Shown: piece after piece, positions 5,642-5,830 of the stretch
Position numbering within the stretch: the first letter of the stretch is position 1
Layout of the letters: every line of letters begins with the position of its first letter
From: Nitrospinae bacterium CG22_combo_CG10-13_8_21_14_all_47_10
GTDB lineage: Bacteria > Nitrospinota > Nitrospinia > Nitrospinales > VA-1
DNA: 5,830 nucleotides
NCBI GenBank assembly: GCA_002786505.1
Contig: PCTK01000109.1
Span: 1-5,830, forward strand
Reading direction: 5' to 3'
Position numbers and translations under genes: made by a program
Notes under the pieces: model-generated
What the model was told of the DNA's origin: nothing
Seen by the model: only the letters and a program-made list of their open reading frames with translations
Databases searched by the model: none

Positions 5642-5830
5642 TTATTCTTTTGCTCCCGCCCGTTTAAGTTGCAGAACCACGGCTGGCCTGTTTAATTGGA
5701 GCGCTACCTTGAGCGCGGTCCACCCGTTCCTGGTCACCGGCTTTGTGCTGGCGCCTTTATCCAGAAAAAGCTGGACAATTTGCGTGTGCCCTCCCGCCGC
5801 GGCTACCATAAGGGCTGTCCACCCTCTTTT
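5642..5830 (-). CDS. Ankyrin-repeat protein, C-terminal 62 residues only
   Basis: On the minus strand an open frame enters from the right edge and stops at TAA (5644-5642). The 62 visible residues hold about two ankyrin repeats. One contains G-W-T-A-L-M-V-A-A-A-G-G-H-T-Q-I-V-Q-L-F and then L-D-K-G-A; the next begins N-G-W-T-A-L-K-V-A and ends near L-K-R-A-G-A. This is the usual T-A-L-x-x-A-x-x-x-G-H pattern of a helix-turn-helix repeat for protein-protein contact. The N-terminus, any signal peptide and the total repeat number lie outside the window, so localisation and partner are unknown. It converges on the fusion gene with only 6 bp between the two stop codons. Confidence 0.8.
   Translation of the reverse strand, partial: KRGWTALMVAAAGGHTQIVQLFLDKGASTKPVTRNGWTALKVALQLNRPAVVLQLKRAGAKE

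Overview
The window looks like chromosomal core sequence from a Gram-negative bacterium. The main evidence is a complete catalytic domain of LpxC, the committed enzyme of lipid A synthesis. It lies with GreA, TrmB, an NtrX/NtrC-type receiver, an HDOD protein and a metallo-beta-lactamase-fold hydrolase. Moderate GC, NtrC-family and HDOD signalling and ankyrin repeats would suit a deltaproteobacterial or Nitrospinota/Nitrospirota-like lineage. That placement is a guess from gene style, not from a phylogenetic marker. No mobile elements, CRISPR arrays, tRNAs or rRNAs were seen.

Layout. Positions 1-1873 are read leftwards: an HDOD-domain gene (1019-1873, GTG start), then a metallo-beta-lactamase-fold gene (916 down to the left edge, where its C-terminus is cut off). 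Each has its own sigma70-like promoter. Positions 1874-2274 are a 401-bp divergent intergenic region. It carries the HDOD promoter with flanking direct repeats, a good rightward promoter (TTGACC-17 bp-TACAAT) and an untranslated leader of about 190 nt. Rightwards there follows a tight three-gene cluster: greA (2275-2772), trmB (2772-3416, sharing one base with greA) and a 734-residue fusion gene (3431-5635). At the right edge the end of an ankyrin-repeat gene (5642-5830, minus strand) converges on the fusion gene with only 6 bp between stop codons.

The notable object is the fusion gene. It encodes a full NtrC-style layout (receiver, AAA+ module, Fis-like C-terminal helices) joined in one uninterrupted frame to LpxC. 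The receiver and the LpxC active site keep all the key residues I can check. The AAA+ module keeps Walker A and the W-P-G-N-V sensor II segment, but has lost the GAFTGA loop, the Walker B acidic pair and the arginine-finger segment. The Fis-like recognition helix is also altered. The simplest reading is that a former sigma54 activator has become a phosphorylation-responsive regulatory arm for the rate-setting step of lipid A synthesis. In E. coli LpxC level is instead set by FtsH proteolysis through a C-terminal tail that this protein lacks. The regulatory role is inference; the domain layout and residue losses are read directly from the translation.
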